DNA of 64,000 bases from BOG-908 sp964242115 (GTDB lineage: Bacteria > Pseudomonadota > Alphaproteobacteria > Acetobacterales > Acetobacteraceae), in the NCBI GenBank assembly GCA_964242115.1, contig CAXSZX010000001.1, positions 248,001 to 312,000 on the forward strand. The letters are read 5' to 3'. Below are positions 9,557 through 18,499 of this stretch, one piece after another. The position numbers and the translations under genes were made by a program. The first letter of the stretch is position 1. Every line of letters starts with the position of its first letter. The notes beneath the pieces are model-generated. The model made no database searches. It had not been told where the DNA came from and saw only the letters and a program-made list of their open reading frames with translations.

Positions 9557-10174
9557 ATGGCGGGGGTAACCCGCTTCCACCTTGTCCGCCACGCCACCAC
9601 CGATGCAGTCGGACACCTGCTCGCCGGCCGTGCGCCCGGCCACCCACTGAACGCACAGGGCCTGGCGGAAGCCGCCGTGCTGGCCCGGTGTTTTGCCGAC
9701 GGCCCATCCGCCGGCGTGCTGAGCAGCCCGCGGCTGCGCGCCCAGCAGACCGCGTCGGCAATCGCCGAGCAGGCAGGCATGCCCGTGCTGACGGAAGCCG
9801 GGCTGGACGAGATCGATTTCGGCGCCTGGACTGGCCAGAGCTTCGCCGCCCTGCAACCCAGGCCGGATTGGCACGCCTGGAACAGCCTGCGCAGCCTGGC
9901 CGCCAGCCCGGGCGGCGAGACGATGCTGCAGGCACAGGCGCGCGCGGTGCACGTGCTGCAACGCCAGCATGCGCGGTCGCCAGGTGGGGCGTTCGTGCTG
10001 GTCAGCCATGCGGACGTGATCAAGGCAGTGCTGGCTTACGTTCTCGGCAGTCCGATGGATCTGATGCAGCGGATCGAGATCTCGCCGGCTTCTTGCACCA
10101 CTGTCTCGCTCGCGGATGCGGAAACGCGGGTTTTGCGTGTTAATCAGACGAGCAAGGAAGGCGCGGTTTTTTGA
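9557..10174 (+). CDS. Histidine phosphatase family protein
   Basis: A 205-residue phosphoglycerate-mutase-like phosphatase. The catalytic RHA motif is in FHLVRHATTD, the second arginine in SSPRLRAQQTA, the acid in LDEIDFGAWTG and the second histidine in LVSHADVIKAVL. It starts at ATG 9557, 2 bases after the inositol-phosphate synthase stop. That coupling suggests a phosphorylated sugar or inositol substrate, possibly dephosphorylation of inositol phosphate, which is inference. The last residues and the TGA stop are formed by the left hairpin of repeat copy 5. Confidence 0.88.
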   Translation: MAGVTRFHLVRHATTDAVGHLLAGRAPGHPLNAQGLAEAAVLARCFADGPSAGVLSSPRLRAQQTASAIAEQAGMPVLTEAGLDEIDFGAWTGQSFAALQPRPDWHAWNSLRSLAASPGGETMLQAQARAVHVLQRQHARSPGGAFVLVSHADVIKAVLAYVLGSPMDLMQRIEISPASCTTVSLADAETRVLRVNQTSKEGAVF

Positions 10175-10215
10175 ACAAAGAAACAAGAGACTTTTATCTC
10201 TTGGTGCGGGGGCTG
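10152..10215 (+). repeat. Intergenic repeat copy 5 (left half only)
   Basis: Left half of the element: AGCAAGGAAGGCGCGGTTTT then TTGAACAAAG, and AGAGACTTTTATCTCTTGGT. It ends before the core. It overlaps the last codons of the histidine phosphatase and ends a few bases before the GST start. Confidence 0.65.
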
Positions 10216-10219
10216 ATGG

Positions 10220-10933
10220 ATGTTTGAGCTTTTCTACTGGAATGGGTTGCAGGGACGGGGCGAGTTCGTTCGGCTCGCACTGGAAGAAGCCGGCGCCGAA
10301 TACGTCGACATCGTGCGTGAACCGCGCGGCATGTCGGCGATGACGGGCTTGCTGCAAAGCAAGACAGCCGCGCACCCGCCGTTCGCACCACCGATCCTGC
10401 GCGACGGCGACGTTCTCATCTCCCACGTTGCCAACATCCTGATGTACCTGGGACCGAAGCTCGGGCTTGCGCCGCGCGACGAGAGCGCCCGCTTTTGGGC
10501 AAACGGATTGCAGCTGACGATCACCGATCTGGTGGCCGAAGCACACGACACGCACCACCCGATCGCCAGCGGCGACTACTACGAGGACCAGAAGGACGCC
10601 GCTCTCGCGCGCTCGTCGGACTTTTTGACAAATCGCCTGCCGAAATTCTTTGGCTATTTTGAGCGCGTATTGACGCAAAATGCCGTCGGCAACGCGCATT
10701 GCGTCGGCGCCGCGCTCAGCTACGTCGATCTCTCGCTGTTCCAGGTCGTTGCAGGCTTGCGCTATGCCTTTCCGCGAGCGACAGCCAAGATGCCTGACCG
10801 CTGTCCTGCGGTGTGGGCGGTGCACGAGACGGTGCTTACGCGCCCGAACATCGCGCGTTACCTGGCGTCGGACCGGCGGCTGGTGTTCAACGAAAGCGGT
10901 GTCTTCCGGCATTATCCGGAGCTCGATCGATGA
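10220..10933 (+). CDS. Glutathione S-transferase
   Basis: A 237-residue GST. The N-terminal thioredoxin-like domain has the FYWNGLQGRGEFVRLALEEA start (tyrosine at residue 6 in the usual catalytic position) and the cis-proline region FAPPILRDGD followed by ISHVANILMYL. The helical C-terminal domain covers residues 90 onward. The overall look is of the sigma/pi type rather than the beta type. Start ATG 10220 lies just after a partial repeat. Substrate unknown. Confidence 0.9.
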   Translation: MFELFYWNGLQGRGEFVRLALEEAGAEYVDIVREPRGMSAMTGLLQSKTAAHPPFAPPILRDGDVLISHVANILMYLGPKLGLAPRDESARFWANGLQLTITDLVAEAHDTHHPIASGDYYEDQKDAALARSSDFLTNRLPKFFGYFERVLTQNAVGNAHCVGAALSYVDLSLFQVVAGLRYAFPRATAKMPDRCPAVWAVHETVLTRPNIARYLASDRRLVFNESGVFRHYPELDR

Positions 10934-10951
10934 AATTGGCCGTGTCGAAAC

Positions 10952-11030
10952 GGCAAGCTCCAGCCGTCCGCGGCAGCGCGCGCAAAAGCTTTTTGCTTCT
11001 TTTCTCGAAAAAGCAGCGCTTCCTTCTGCC
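10952..11030 (+). repeat. Intergenic repeat copy 6 (right half only)
   Basis: Right half of the element: GTCCGCGGCAGCGC core, CAAAAGCTTTTTGCTTCTTTT arm and TCTCGAAAAAGCAGCGCTTCC end. It follows the GST stop. Confidence 0.75.
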
Positions 11031-11127
11031 TGAACTCTCTGCGCCGTCACCCGGTCCGTGTAACGTCGGAGACTCTCGAAAAGCGGCTCGCTTCCAGAAC
11101 AACAAATCCTTGCACCACAGCCCGCGA

Positions 11128-11150
11128 AGCTGAGACGTAACGTCTCAGCT
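11128..11150. promoter_or_regulatory. 23-bp perfect inverted repeat, probable operator
   Basis: Arms AGCTGAGACGT and ACGTCTCAGCT flank a single central A, with no mismatch over 11 bp per arm. It lies 59 bases before the acylase start codon and after the repeat remnant. No T-tract follows, so an operator for a dimeric regulator is more likely than a terminator. No regulator gene adjoins it. Confidence 0.55.
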
Positions 11151-11209
11151 ATTCCGACAGCGCGGATTTCAAAAAGAACATTCTTGCCTTTCCGTTGGGA
11201 ACAGGCACC

Positions 11210-13561
11210 ATGCGTCGGATGAAGTTCCTGCGCGCGATCGGTATCCTGCTCGCTATCGTCGTGGTCTTGGTAGGCGGCGTCCTCGCCTACGGAGCGTCCG
11301 TATTGGTGCGCAGCCGTCCGGCGCTCGACGGCACGCTGCACCTTGCCGGCCTGTCCGCCCCGGTTCAGGTCGCCCGCGATGCCAACGGCGTTCCCACCAT
11401 AGACGCGGCCAACCGCGCCGATTTAGCGCGCGCGCTTGGCTTCCTGCACGGCCAGGAGCGGTTTTTCCAAATGGACCTGTTGCGCCGCGACGGCGCCGGT
11501 GAGCTGAGTGGCCTGGTGGGTGCGGCCGCGCTTCCGGTGGATCGCAAGCTTCGGCTGCACCGTTTCCGCGAGCGGGTGAACCAGGTGCTCGCCACGCAGA
11601 CGCCGGCGCAGCGCGCGGTGGTGGTGGCTTACACCGCAGGCGTGAACGCCGGCTTGGCGGCGCTGGGCCACACGCCGTGGGAGTACACGCTGCTGCGCGT
11701 CTCCCCGCTTCCCTGGACGGAGGCCGACACCTCTCTGGTGGCCTACGCGATGTATTTCGACCTGCAGGACAGCGACGCCACCCACCAGGTGATGCGCGCG
11801 GCGACTGAGCGTCTGCTGGGCCCCGCGGCAGCGGCGTTCCTGTTGCCGCACGGAACGCCGCACGACGCGCCGCTGGACGGCTCGGTGTTACCCGACGTGC
11901 CGGTCCCGGCGAGCCTCGCCGCCAGTGGCGCCGGCCAGGCCGGCGAGACGCCGCCGGAGCACGGGTCCAACAACTTCGCGGTCGCCGGCCGGCTGACCTC
12001 CACAGGTGCGGCGATGGTGGCCAACGACATGCATCTCGGCCTGAACGTGCCCAACATCTGGTATCGCGCGCGCATGCGCGTCGCCGGCGGGCCGGATGGT
12101 CCGCTCGATCTGGTGGGCGTGACCCTGCCCGGCGTGCCATATCTGGTGGTGGGCAGCAACACCCATGTCGCCTGGGGCTTCACCGACGGCTATATCGAGA
12201 GCGGCGACGCGGTGGTGATCGACCCAGTGCCAGGCGCGATGGGCCAGTACATGACCCCGGACGGGCCAAAGCCGATCCAGCACTTCCCTGAAAAGCTGTG
12301 CCCCGCGCACGCTGATTGCGAAACGCTGACGGTGGACGAGACGATCTGGGGGCCGGTGGTGGCGCACGACAGCGCAGGCCACCCGATTGTCTGGGCGTGG
12401 ACGGCGCACGACCCCAGCGCGGTAAACAGCGACTCCATCCAGTTGCTGGAGCGCGCGGTGAACGTGCGCCAGGCGCTGGACGCGGCGCACCAGACCGGTA
12501 TCCCGCAGCAGAACATGGTGGTCGGCGACAGCACCGGACACCTGGCCTGGACGATCATCGGCCAGATCCCGCGCCGCACCGGCCTGGACGACGAGGTGCC
12601 GCATTCCTGGGCGGACGGGAAGCATGGCTGGCACGGCTACCTGCGTCCCGACGAAATACCAGAGATCGTCGACCCGCCGGACGGTCGCCTGTGGACGGCC
12701 AACGCCCGCGTGGTGGGCGGCGACGCGCTGGAGAAGCTGGGCGACGGCGGCTACGCGGAGGGCTTGCGCGCCGAGCGAATTCGCAACGATTTGCACGCCC
12801 GCGAGCATTTTGCCGAACCAGACCTACTGGCGATCCAGACCGACGACCACGCGGTGGCACTGAGCGACTGGCAGAAACTGCTGCTGGCCACGATCGACGC
12901 GCACGCGGGCGACACAAAGGCTGCTGCTATGCGGAGCGCGGTGCAGAACTGGGGCGGTTTCGCGGTGCCGGAGTCGGTCGGCTACCGGCTGGTGCATGCG
13001 TTCCGCGCGCTGTCGATCCGCACGGTGTTCGGCGGGCTGATGCAGAAGGTCACCGCAGACATGGGCGGCGACGAACTGCAGGTGCCTGGGCGGTCGGCCT
13101 GGCCGGTGCAGCGTCTTCTAACGCAGCGGCCGGCCGCCCTGGTGCCGCCGCCCTACAAGAGCTGGGACGACGTGACCGGCGCGGTGCTGGGCAAGCTGGA
13201 GGCGGCGGTGGACGCCAACCCGGGCGGTCTGGCCGCCTTCACCTGGGGGCAGGTGAACCATACCGGCATCCACCACGTGCTGGCGCGCGCCGTGCCGTTG
13301 CTGGGCCTGCTGACTGACCCGCCGGACCTGCCCGAAGCCGGCGACACCTTGGTGCCGCGGGTGCAGGTGCCGGGCGAGGGCGCGTCCGAACGGCTGGTGG
13401 TGAGCCCAGGCCACGAGGCCAGCGCGCTGTTCGAGATGCCGGTGGGAGAGTCGGATAACCCGCTGAGCCCGTACTACCTCGCGGGGCAGCGGGAATGGCA
13501 GTTTGGCACTCCGGCGCCGTTGCTGCCCGGGGCCGCTAAGTGGCGGCTGGAGTTGAGGTAA
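11210..13561 (+). CDS. Penicillin acylase family protein
   Basis: A 783-residue Ntn-hydrolase of the penicillin/AHL acylase family. An N-terminal hydrophobic segment (residues 5-30) is a signal peptide or anchor for periplasmic export. The precursor should cleave itself before Ser253 in EHGSNNFAVAG, giving alpha and beta chains with the serine as the new N-terminal nucleophile. NDMHLGLNVPNIWYRARM and GVTLPGVPYLVVGSNTHVAW follow as in the family. Substrates may be beta-lactams or acyl-homoserine lactones; sequence does not decide. Start ATG 11210 follows GGGAACAGG; ATG 11219 is an alternative. A 23-bp palindrome upstream may regulate it. Confidence 0.92.
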   Translation: MRRMKFLRAIGILLAIVVVLVGGVLAYGASVLVRSRPALDGTLHLAGLSAPVQVARDANGVPTIDAANRADLARALGFLHGQERFFQMDLLRRDGAGELSGLVGAAALPVDRKLRLHRFRERVNQVLATQTPAQRAVVVAYTAGVNAGLAALGHTPWEYTLLRVSPLPWTEADTSLVAYAMYFDLQDSDATHQVMRAATERLLGPAAAAFLLPHGTPHDAPLDGSVLPDVPVPASLAASGAGQAGETPPEHGSNNFAVAGRLTSTGAAMVANDMHLGLNVPNIWYRARMRVAGGPDGPLDLVGVTLPGVPYLVVGSNTHVAWGFTDGYIESGDAVVIDPVPGAMGQYMTPDGPKPIQHFPEKLCPAHADCETLTVDETIWGPVVAHDSAGHPIVWAWTAHDPSAVNSDSIQLLERAVNVRQALDAAHQTGIPQQNMVVGDSTGHLAWTIIGQIPRRTGLDDEVPHSWADGKHGWHGYLRPDEIPEIVDPPDGRLWTANARVVGGDALEKLGDGGYAEGLRAERIRNDLHAREHFAEPDLLAIQTDDHAVALSDWQKLLLATIDAHAGDTKAAAMRSAVQNWGGFAVPESVGYRLVHAFRALSIRTVFGGLMQKVTADMGGDELQVPGRSAWPVQRLLTQRPAALVPPPYKSWDDVTGAVLGKLEAAVDANPGGLAAFTWGQVNHTGIHHVLARAVPLLGLLTDPPDLPEAGDTLVPRVQVPGEGASERLVVSPGHEASALFEMPVGESDNPLSPYYLAGQREWQFGTPAPLLPGAAKWRLELR

Positions 13562-13684
13562 GCAAGCGCTTCTTTGAAAAGAAGCAAGAAAACTTTGCTC
13601 GGCTGTTGCGGAGTTTCCGGAAGCGTGTGTCCGGCGACAAAAGATTTTTTGCTTCTTTTTTCAGAAGAGAACCGCTTTCTTTCT
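13562..13684 (-). repeat. Intergenic repeat copy 7
   Basis: Minus-oriented copy directly after the acylase stop: left hairpin GCTTCTTTGAAAAGAAGC, core GGCTGTTGCGGAG, right side TTTTTTGCTTCTTTTTTCAG. It separates the acylase from the tRNA gene. Confidence 0.82.
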
Positions 13685-13760
13685 TCGCAGGCCCGCCGTT
13701 CTGGGCGTGCCTCGAAGGGGCTGACACGTTCAACCTCTTCGGCTATGGGAGATCAAGTAA

Positions 13761-13834
13761 GTCTCCGTAGCTCAGCAGGATAGAGCACAGGATTCCTAAT
13801 CCTGGGGCCGTGGGTTCGAATCCCGCCGGGGACA
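13761..13834 (+). tRNA. tRNA-Arg (anticodon CCU)
   Basis: A 74-base cloverleaf. Acceptor arm GTCTCCG pairs with CGGGGAC; D stem GCTC/GAGC; anticodon stem CAGGA/TCCTG around loop TTCCTAA, giving anticodon CCT; T arm GTGGG-TTCGAAT-CCCGC. The discriminator is A13834 and the CCA end is not encoded. No integrase or duplicated 3' end that would mark an integrated element is seen nearby. Confidence 0.95.
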
Positions 13835-13995
13835 TACCCCCTCATCTTCCGGATATTTTGCATCAGCCCACGGCCAAACGCCTGGTTCGTCGGCAGGGTG
13901 CCAATGCGTCGTATGGTCGGGACCGCCGTCTAGTCGGCAACAATGAACGGAGTCCGCTTTGCTAAAATCTGCTGTGACGAAGTGGACGGCGTGAT

Positions 13996-15078
13996 TTGTG
14001 GCGCAGGTTCCTGCTTCACGGCATTGCACGGTTTGTCGCTGCGCCTATCCTCCGGCTCAGCCTAGGCCGCTGGCCGGAGAAGGCGGAGACGCGACAGTTC
14101 GCATACGGGTTTACATCGGGCGAGCGCGTGCTGCCACCCATCTTTCGTGGTCTGGCCGAAGTGCCCGCCGCCAAGGAGCGGGTGGGACAACTCGCCGTGC
14201 TGAACCTCGTGCGCGAAGGCGTGCTGCGCCGGCCTGCCGATTACGGGCCCTACCGCATCGCCATACCGTCGCAGGCAGGTAACCCGCTGAGCTACTGGCG
14301 AGGCCAACCGTTTTCTTTTCTGCATTTCGAGAGGACTGCCGGCACGTCAGTCGCCAACATGTTGACCGAGCTGTTTCATCCGTTGCAGATCCATGATGAC
14401 CCAGAGCGCGGGACGGCGCCACACGTCCTCTCTGCGTTCGCGCCGCAACGCAGCACGCAGTTCCAGAAACACGCGTTCGTCTGGGGCCATTACGACCTGC
14501 CGGCGCTGCAGCGACTTGATCCCGACCGTGCTGTAATCACGGTCTTACGCGAGCCGCGCGCCCGCATCCTGTCGCTGTATCACTTCTGGAAGTCAGTCGA
14601 TCCCGCTTTGGTCGCAAGCGGGGCTGTCGGTTTCAACGTCGCGGCCGCGCACCAGCATGATCTGCTGAGCTACCTGCGAGCGGAGGACCCGCTGATCCGC
14701 AACTACGTCGACAACGTCTACACCCGAAGGCTGACCGGAACATACGCGATAGACGGCGATGGCGATCGACTCGTGCACAGTCCCGAGCAGGTGACGCAGG
14801 ACGCCCTCCACGCGCTCGATCAGCTAGCCTATGTCGGGGTAGCCGAGCAGATCGGCCGCGACCTAGCCTCGCTAAGCCGCGTGATGCAAACCAGCCTGCC
14901 AGGGCCGCTTTCCCGCAGCAACACCGCGGACCGCAACCACACCGGCAGCTCTCCCGGCTACATAAAAGTCGCACGCGAGGAAGTCACGCCACAGGTCGAT
15001 GCGGAGCTAGACCGGCTGACCCGGTTGGACACTATAGTCTACCGGCATGCGGTCGCGAGGCTGGCGGCCAGAAGCTGA
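13996..15078 (+). CDS. Sulfotransferase family protein
   Basis: A 360-residue protein with the two PAPS-binding signatures of Golgi-type sulfotransferases: the 5'-phosphosulfate loop in FLHFERTAGTSVANM (about residue 112) and the 3'-phosphate site in VLREPRARILSLYHFW (about residue 184). It probably transfers sulfate to a glycan or other hydroxyl acceptor. No signal peptide is obvious, though the first 25 residues are hydrophobic. The start is uncertain: TTG 13996 is the most upstream codon that keeps this region. It sits alone between the tRNA and a repeat copy. Confidence 0.78.
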   Translation: MWRRFLLHGIARFVAAPILRLSLGRWPEKAETRQFAYGFTSGERVLPPIFRGLAEVPAAKERVGQLAVLNLVREGVLRRPADYGPYRIAIPSQAGNPLSYWRGQPFSFLHFERTAGTSVANMLTELFHPLQIHDDPERGTAPHVLSAFAPQRSTQFQKHAFVWGHYDLPALQRLDPDRAVITVLREPRARILSLYHFWKSVDPALVASGAVGFNVAAAHQHDLLSYLRAEDPLIRNYVDNVYTRRLTGTYAIDGDGDRLVHSPEQVTQDALHALDQLAYVGVAEQIGRDLASLSRVMQTSLPGPLSRSNTADRNHTGSSPGYIKVAREEVTPQVDAELDRLTRLDTIVYRHAVARLAARS

Positions 15079-15124
15079 AATTTGGTCGGTGCGCAGAGCT
15101 GAACCGAAGACTTGGCTGGTGATA

Positions 15125-15256
15125 GGCAAGGCAAGCAGTTCTTTTTCTAAAAACCTTGAAACTTTTGTTTCCTTGGGCGCGCGCTGCAGGAACCTCCGCG
15201 ACAGCCGTAGCAAAAGTCTTTTGCTTTTTTCTTCAGAAAAGAACGCCTTGCTTGCG
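15125..15256 (+). repeat. Intergenic repeat copy 8, in a 432-bp gap
   Basis: Plus-oriented copy: GGCAAGCAGTTCTTTTTC at the left, CTCCGCGACAGCCG core, GCAAAAGTCTTTTGC inner arm, TTTTTTCTTCAGAAAAGAACG right hairpin and CCTTGCTTGCG end. The rest of the gap (15257-15510) has no gene I can support; it contains a small inverted repeat CCGGAA/TTCCGG near 15271-15287. Confidence 0.88.
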
Positions 15257-15510
15257 CTCTCAGAGTAACCGGAAACGACTTCCGGCTATGGTCGGACCGA
15301 CAGTATAGCAGCGCTCGTCGTTGGCTGGCCTCAGGCCGCCGCAGAGTCGCTTCGAAGCCCAGTTCTGGTGGCAAGGACAACGAGGCGTTACCTCACGGGA
15401 CCGCTTCGCAGCGAGTGCGCGATTGGTAACACACCGCGCCATCCCCTAATATAGTGCTGCACACGCCGGGCGGCTGGCGCTTGCCCGCGGCGACAAGGAA
15501 CCATCATCTC

Positions 15511-16407
15511 ATGTCCACGATCGTTGTCGTCGGCGCTACCGGTGATTTGGGTGCTCGTATCGTGCGCGCCCTTGTCGCACGTCGTGCTACGGTGCGAGCT
15601 TTGGTGCGCCAAGTGTTAAGCAAGGAGAAACTCGCGGCGCTGCGGGCCGCAGGCGCAGAGACTGTTCCGGTGGATTTCGACGACGCCGCAGCCTTGACGG
15701 AGGCGCTGCGCGGGGTGGACTGCCTCGTCTCGGCGCTGAGCGGGCTCGCCGACGTCATCGTCGGGCTGCAAACGCGGCTGTTGGACGCTGCTGTGGCGGC
15801 CGGCGTGCCACGTTTTATCCCGTCCGACTTCTCGATCGACTTCACCTACCTCGCACGCGGCTCCAACCGAAACTTCGACCTCCGCCGCGACTTCCGCAGC
15901 CGGCTCGACCAGGCGCCAATCCGTGCGACGTCCATCTTTAACGGCGCGTTCGCCGACATGCTGGCCGGTCAGGCGCCGCTCATCATCAAACCAATCCGGC
16001 GCGTGCTGTATTGGACGAGCGCGGATAGGACCTTCGCTCTGACGACGATGGACGACACCGCCGCCTTCACCGCAGCGGCCGCCATGGACCCCGACGCGCC
16101 GCGCGACCTGCACGTTGCAGGCACGCAAGCCAGCGTGCGCTCACTGGCACAACTCATGACCGAGCTGACGGGGACGCGCTACCGCCCGCTGCGCGCCGGC
16201 TCGCTGACCGGGCTCAAACGGTTGATCCGGTTAGTACGCCGTCTGTTTCCGCAGCCTCAGGCGGTGTTCTCCGCCTGGCAGGGCATGCAGTATCTGCACA
16301 ACATGTTCGAAGGCACCGCTCCGTCGGCGCCGACCGACAACAATCGCTACCCGGACGTAAAATGGACCGACCTGCGTACTGTGCTGTCGGGAGCCGCAAA
16401 AGACTGA
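15511..16407 (+). CDS. NmrA-like NAD(P)-binding protein
   Basis: A 298-residue atypical short-chain dehydrogenase of the NmrA/isoflavone-reductase type. The dinucleotide fold starts at once with STIVVVGATGDLGARIVRAL; the next strand gives RALVR and the third VDCLVSALSG. GVPRFIPSDFSIDF matches the substrate-side loop of this family. The classical YxxxK pair is not evident, as expected. It may be a redox sensor or reductase; the substrate is unknown. Start ATG 15511 is preceded by AAGGA 11 bases upstream. Confidence 0.85.
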   Translation: MSTIVVVGATGDLGARIVRALVARRATVRALVRQVLSKEKLAALRAAGAETVPVDFDDAAALTEALRGVDCLVSALSGLADVIVGLQTRLLDAAVAAGVPRFIPSDFSIDFTYLARGSNRNFDLRRDFRSRLDQAPIRATSIFNGAFADMLAGQAPLIIKPIRRVLYWTSADRTFALTTMDDTAAFTAAAAMDPDAPRDLHVAGTQASVRSLAQLMTELTGTRYRPLRAGSLTGLKRLIRLVRRLFPQPQAVFSAWQGMQYLHNMFEGTAPSAPTDNNRYPDVKWTDLRTVLSGAAKD

Positions 16408-16440
16408 AGCTCGCCTTTCGGCGGTCCTGCCTTTGAAAAA

Positions 16441-16573
16441 GCAAGCAAGGCCTGCTTTTTTGAGAAGAGCAGCAAAAAACTCTTGGTTCGATTGTCGCGG
16501 AGTTTACTTCAGCGTGCAGCCAGGGAACAAAAGTCTTTTGGTTCTTCTTCTCAAAAAAGAACCGCTTGCTTAC
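16441..16573 (-). repeat. Intergenic repeat copy 9
   Basis: Minus-oriented complete copy: GCAAGCAAGGCCTGC end, left hairpin CTGCTTTTTTGAGAAGAGCAG, core GATTGTCGCGGAG, arm GGGAACAAAAGTCTTTTGG, right hairpin GGTTCTTCTTCTCAAAAAAG with end AACCGCTTGCTT. Confidence 0.9.
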
Positions 16574-16691
16574 CGCGAGTGCGTGCGCACGCGATTGTCA
16601 CCGAACACAACTTGCGCCTTAGCGCAGTCAACGCAGCGAACGATCGACGGCCTGCCGCGCTCTAGCCCCGACGAACGGAAGGGAGACGCGG

Positions 16692-17060
16692 ATGGACGAC
16701 GATCGGATCTGGGGCTCGGAAGAAGGTCTCTGGACGGGGGACGCGGAAAACTATCGTGCCACGATCGACGAGCAATGCCTCATGGTGTTGCCGGCTAAGC
16801 CCTTCATCGTGACCGGGCGGCAAGCGGCCGAGGCGGTGTCCAGCACGCCCCGCTGGACCAAGGTGGCGTTGACGGACCGGCAGGTGGCGCGGCCGCAGGA
16901 AGGCCTGATCGTGATCGCCTATACGGCGCGGGCGGAACGGACGGGCGAGCAGGAATATGAGGCGCACTGCACGACCGTCTATCGCCGGCTCGAACATGAT
17001 AAATGGCGGGTGGTCCAGCACCAGCAGACGCCGCCGCTAACCGCGCCCAGCCAGGCGTGA
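16692..17060 (+). CDS. NTF2-like / DUF4440 domain protein
   Basis: A 122-residue single-domain protein with the cone-like fold of SnoaL/NTF2 proteins: an N-terminal helix (IWGSEEGLWTGDAENYRATI), a mixed sheet with GLIVIAYTARAER, and the terminal strand WRVVQHQQTPP. Such proteins act as small hydrolases, isomerases or simple ligand pockets; no catalytic pair can be picked with confidence. Start ATG 16692 is preceded by GGAAGGGAGA. The MBL-fold gene starts 42 bases after its stop and may be cotranscribed. Confidence 0.82.
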   Translation: MDDDRIWGSEEGLWTGDAENYRATIDEQCLMVLPAKPFIVTGRQAAEAVSSTPRWTKVALTDRQVARPQEGLIVIAYTARAERTGEQEYEAHCTTVYRRLEHDKWRVVQHQQTPPLTAPSQA

Positions 17061-17101
17061 CGCAGCCTGGCGGTCAAGGCGGCACATCGGCCGGTTGGTG
17101 A

Positions 17102-18241
17102 ATGGACCGCCGCCGTCGATCACCATCGGGGCGCCGGTGGGTTTTGTTCGGTCTCGGGGTGTTTGCAGCACTCGGTGCTGCCGGTGCGGGCGTGGTCATG
17201 CTCGTGCCCCCCGTCCAGGATCGGATCCTGCAGTTCTTCGTCGTGCGGACGCTGGACAGCCTAAAAACCCGCGACGCATCTTTGTTCGACAATACCACGC
17301 TGAAAGTCTTGCTGTGCGGCACGTCGGCACCGGTGGCCGATCCGCACCGCGCAAAGGACTGCTCCGCCGTGTTCGCGGGCGGCAAATACTACCTCGTCGA
17401 TGCAGGCCCTGGCAGCAGCCGCAACCTTGCCCTGTGGAACCTCGAGGACGACCATTTGGGCGCCGTCTTCCTGACCCACTACCAATCCGACGACATCGGC
17501 GACCTCGGCGACATCAACATGAACGCCTGGCTGTATGGCCACCACGGACGATTGCCGGTTTACGGACCGCCCGGTGTGGACGCGGTGGTCGCCGGCTTCA
17601 ACCAGGCTTACGCCCGTAACGACGCCGACTTCACCGCGCTCGCCGGCGAGCAGCTCCTGCCAGCGGCAGCCGCACAGATGCAAGCGAGCGAAGTGGCGCT
17701 GGTGGGGCCGCCCACCAAGTCAAAAAACCGCGTCAGCGCACCGATCCGTTTTGGCGACCTCACCGTCACCGCCATCGAGGTGGATCACGCACCGGTCGAG
17801 CCTGCATACGGCTACCGCTTCGACTACCGTGGCCGCTCTGTCGTGATCAGCGGCGACACGAAATACCATCCGCCCCTGGCTGTCGCGGCGAGAGGTGCGG
17901 ACGTTTTGGTACACGAAGCGCAGTCCGAACATCTTATCCAGGGCTTACAGACATCGGCCGGGCTGACACCTGGCTACGCACGCGTCGCCAGGATCCTGGG
18001 CGACATCCAGGTCTACCACACCGATCCCACGGACGCAGCCCGCATCGCCAACCAGGCCCAGGTCCGGCTACTGATCTTCAACCACATTAGCCCGAGGCTT
18101 TCCAATTACCTCATCACCAGAATGTTCATCCATGGCGTAAGCGATGTTCGTCCGAACGGCTGGATGGTCGGAGAGGATGGCACGCTAGTCACCTTGCCAG
18201 CCGGGTCGGCCAAGGTGACCGTCTCGACGCTGTCGCCATAG
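17102..18241 (+). CDS. Membrane-anchored metallo-beta-lactamase-fold protein with altered metal motif
   Basis: A 379-residue protein: basic N-terminus, one transmembrane segment (about residues 13-35), then a metallo-beta-lactamase fold outside the membrane. The usual HxHxDH motif is changed to HYQSDD in VFLTHYQSDDIGDLGD, so two histidine ligands are replaced. Other fold markers remain: YYLVDAGPGSSRN, the histidine in VDHAPVEPAYGYR, SVVISGDTKY and NHISPR at the C-terminus. It resembles ribonuclease Z/arylsulfatase-type members. Activity may use one metal or a different ligand set. Start ATG 17102. Confidence 0.85.
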   Translation: MDRRRRSPSGRRWVLFGLGVFAALGAAGAGVVMLVPPVQDRILQFFVVRTLDSLKTRDASLFDNTTLKVLLCGTSAPVADPHRAKDCSAVFAGGKYYLVDAGPGSSRNLALWNLEDDHLGAVFLTHYQSDDIGDLGDINMNAWLYGHHGRLPVYGPPGVDAVVAGFNQAYARNDADFTALAGEQLLPAAAAQMQASEVALVGPPTKSKNRVSAPIRFGDLTVTAIEVDHAPVEPAYGYRFDYRGRSVVISGDTKYHPPLAVAARGADVLVHEAQSEHLIQGLQTSAGLTPGYARVARILGDIQVYHTDPTDAARIANQAQVRLLIFNHISPRLSNYLITRMFIHGVSDVRPNGWMVGEDGTLVTLPAGSAKVTVSTLSP

Positions 18242-18499
18242 GTCCGGGTCCAGGCCGCCCTGCCCGAGCACCCGGCGCGCTTCGTGCGCCTGCGGGTGCT
18301 CACGCCATCGCCAGGGCCGTCGCCATCGTCCGTTGCTCGCCCTGCTGGCGAGACACTCCTGCGTGCTGCACCTTGACCGCCGGCTGGAAGACCGCACTGT
18401 CGGGGCTTGCTGCAGACGACTCGGCAAACCTGCCAAAACGGCGGCAGCGCTCTATTTCGGATATCGAGAGAGGGGCGTGGTCCACCGCAGCCCGGAGAG

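Noticed and set aside
13700..14000. Integrated element at tRNA-Arg
   Set aside because: No integrase gene and no duplicated tRNA 3' end were seen near the tRNA.
13796..14029. Minus-strand frame across the tRNA encoding a peptide ending RRDSNPRPQD
   Set aside because: This is the familiar spurious peptide obtained by translating the antisense of a tRNA gene.
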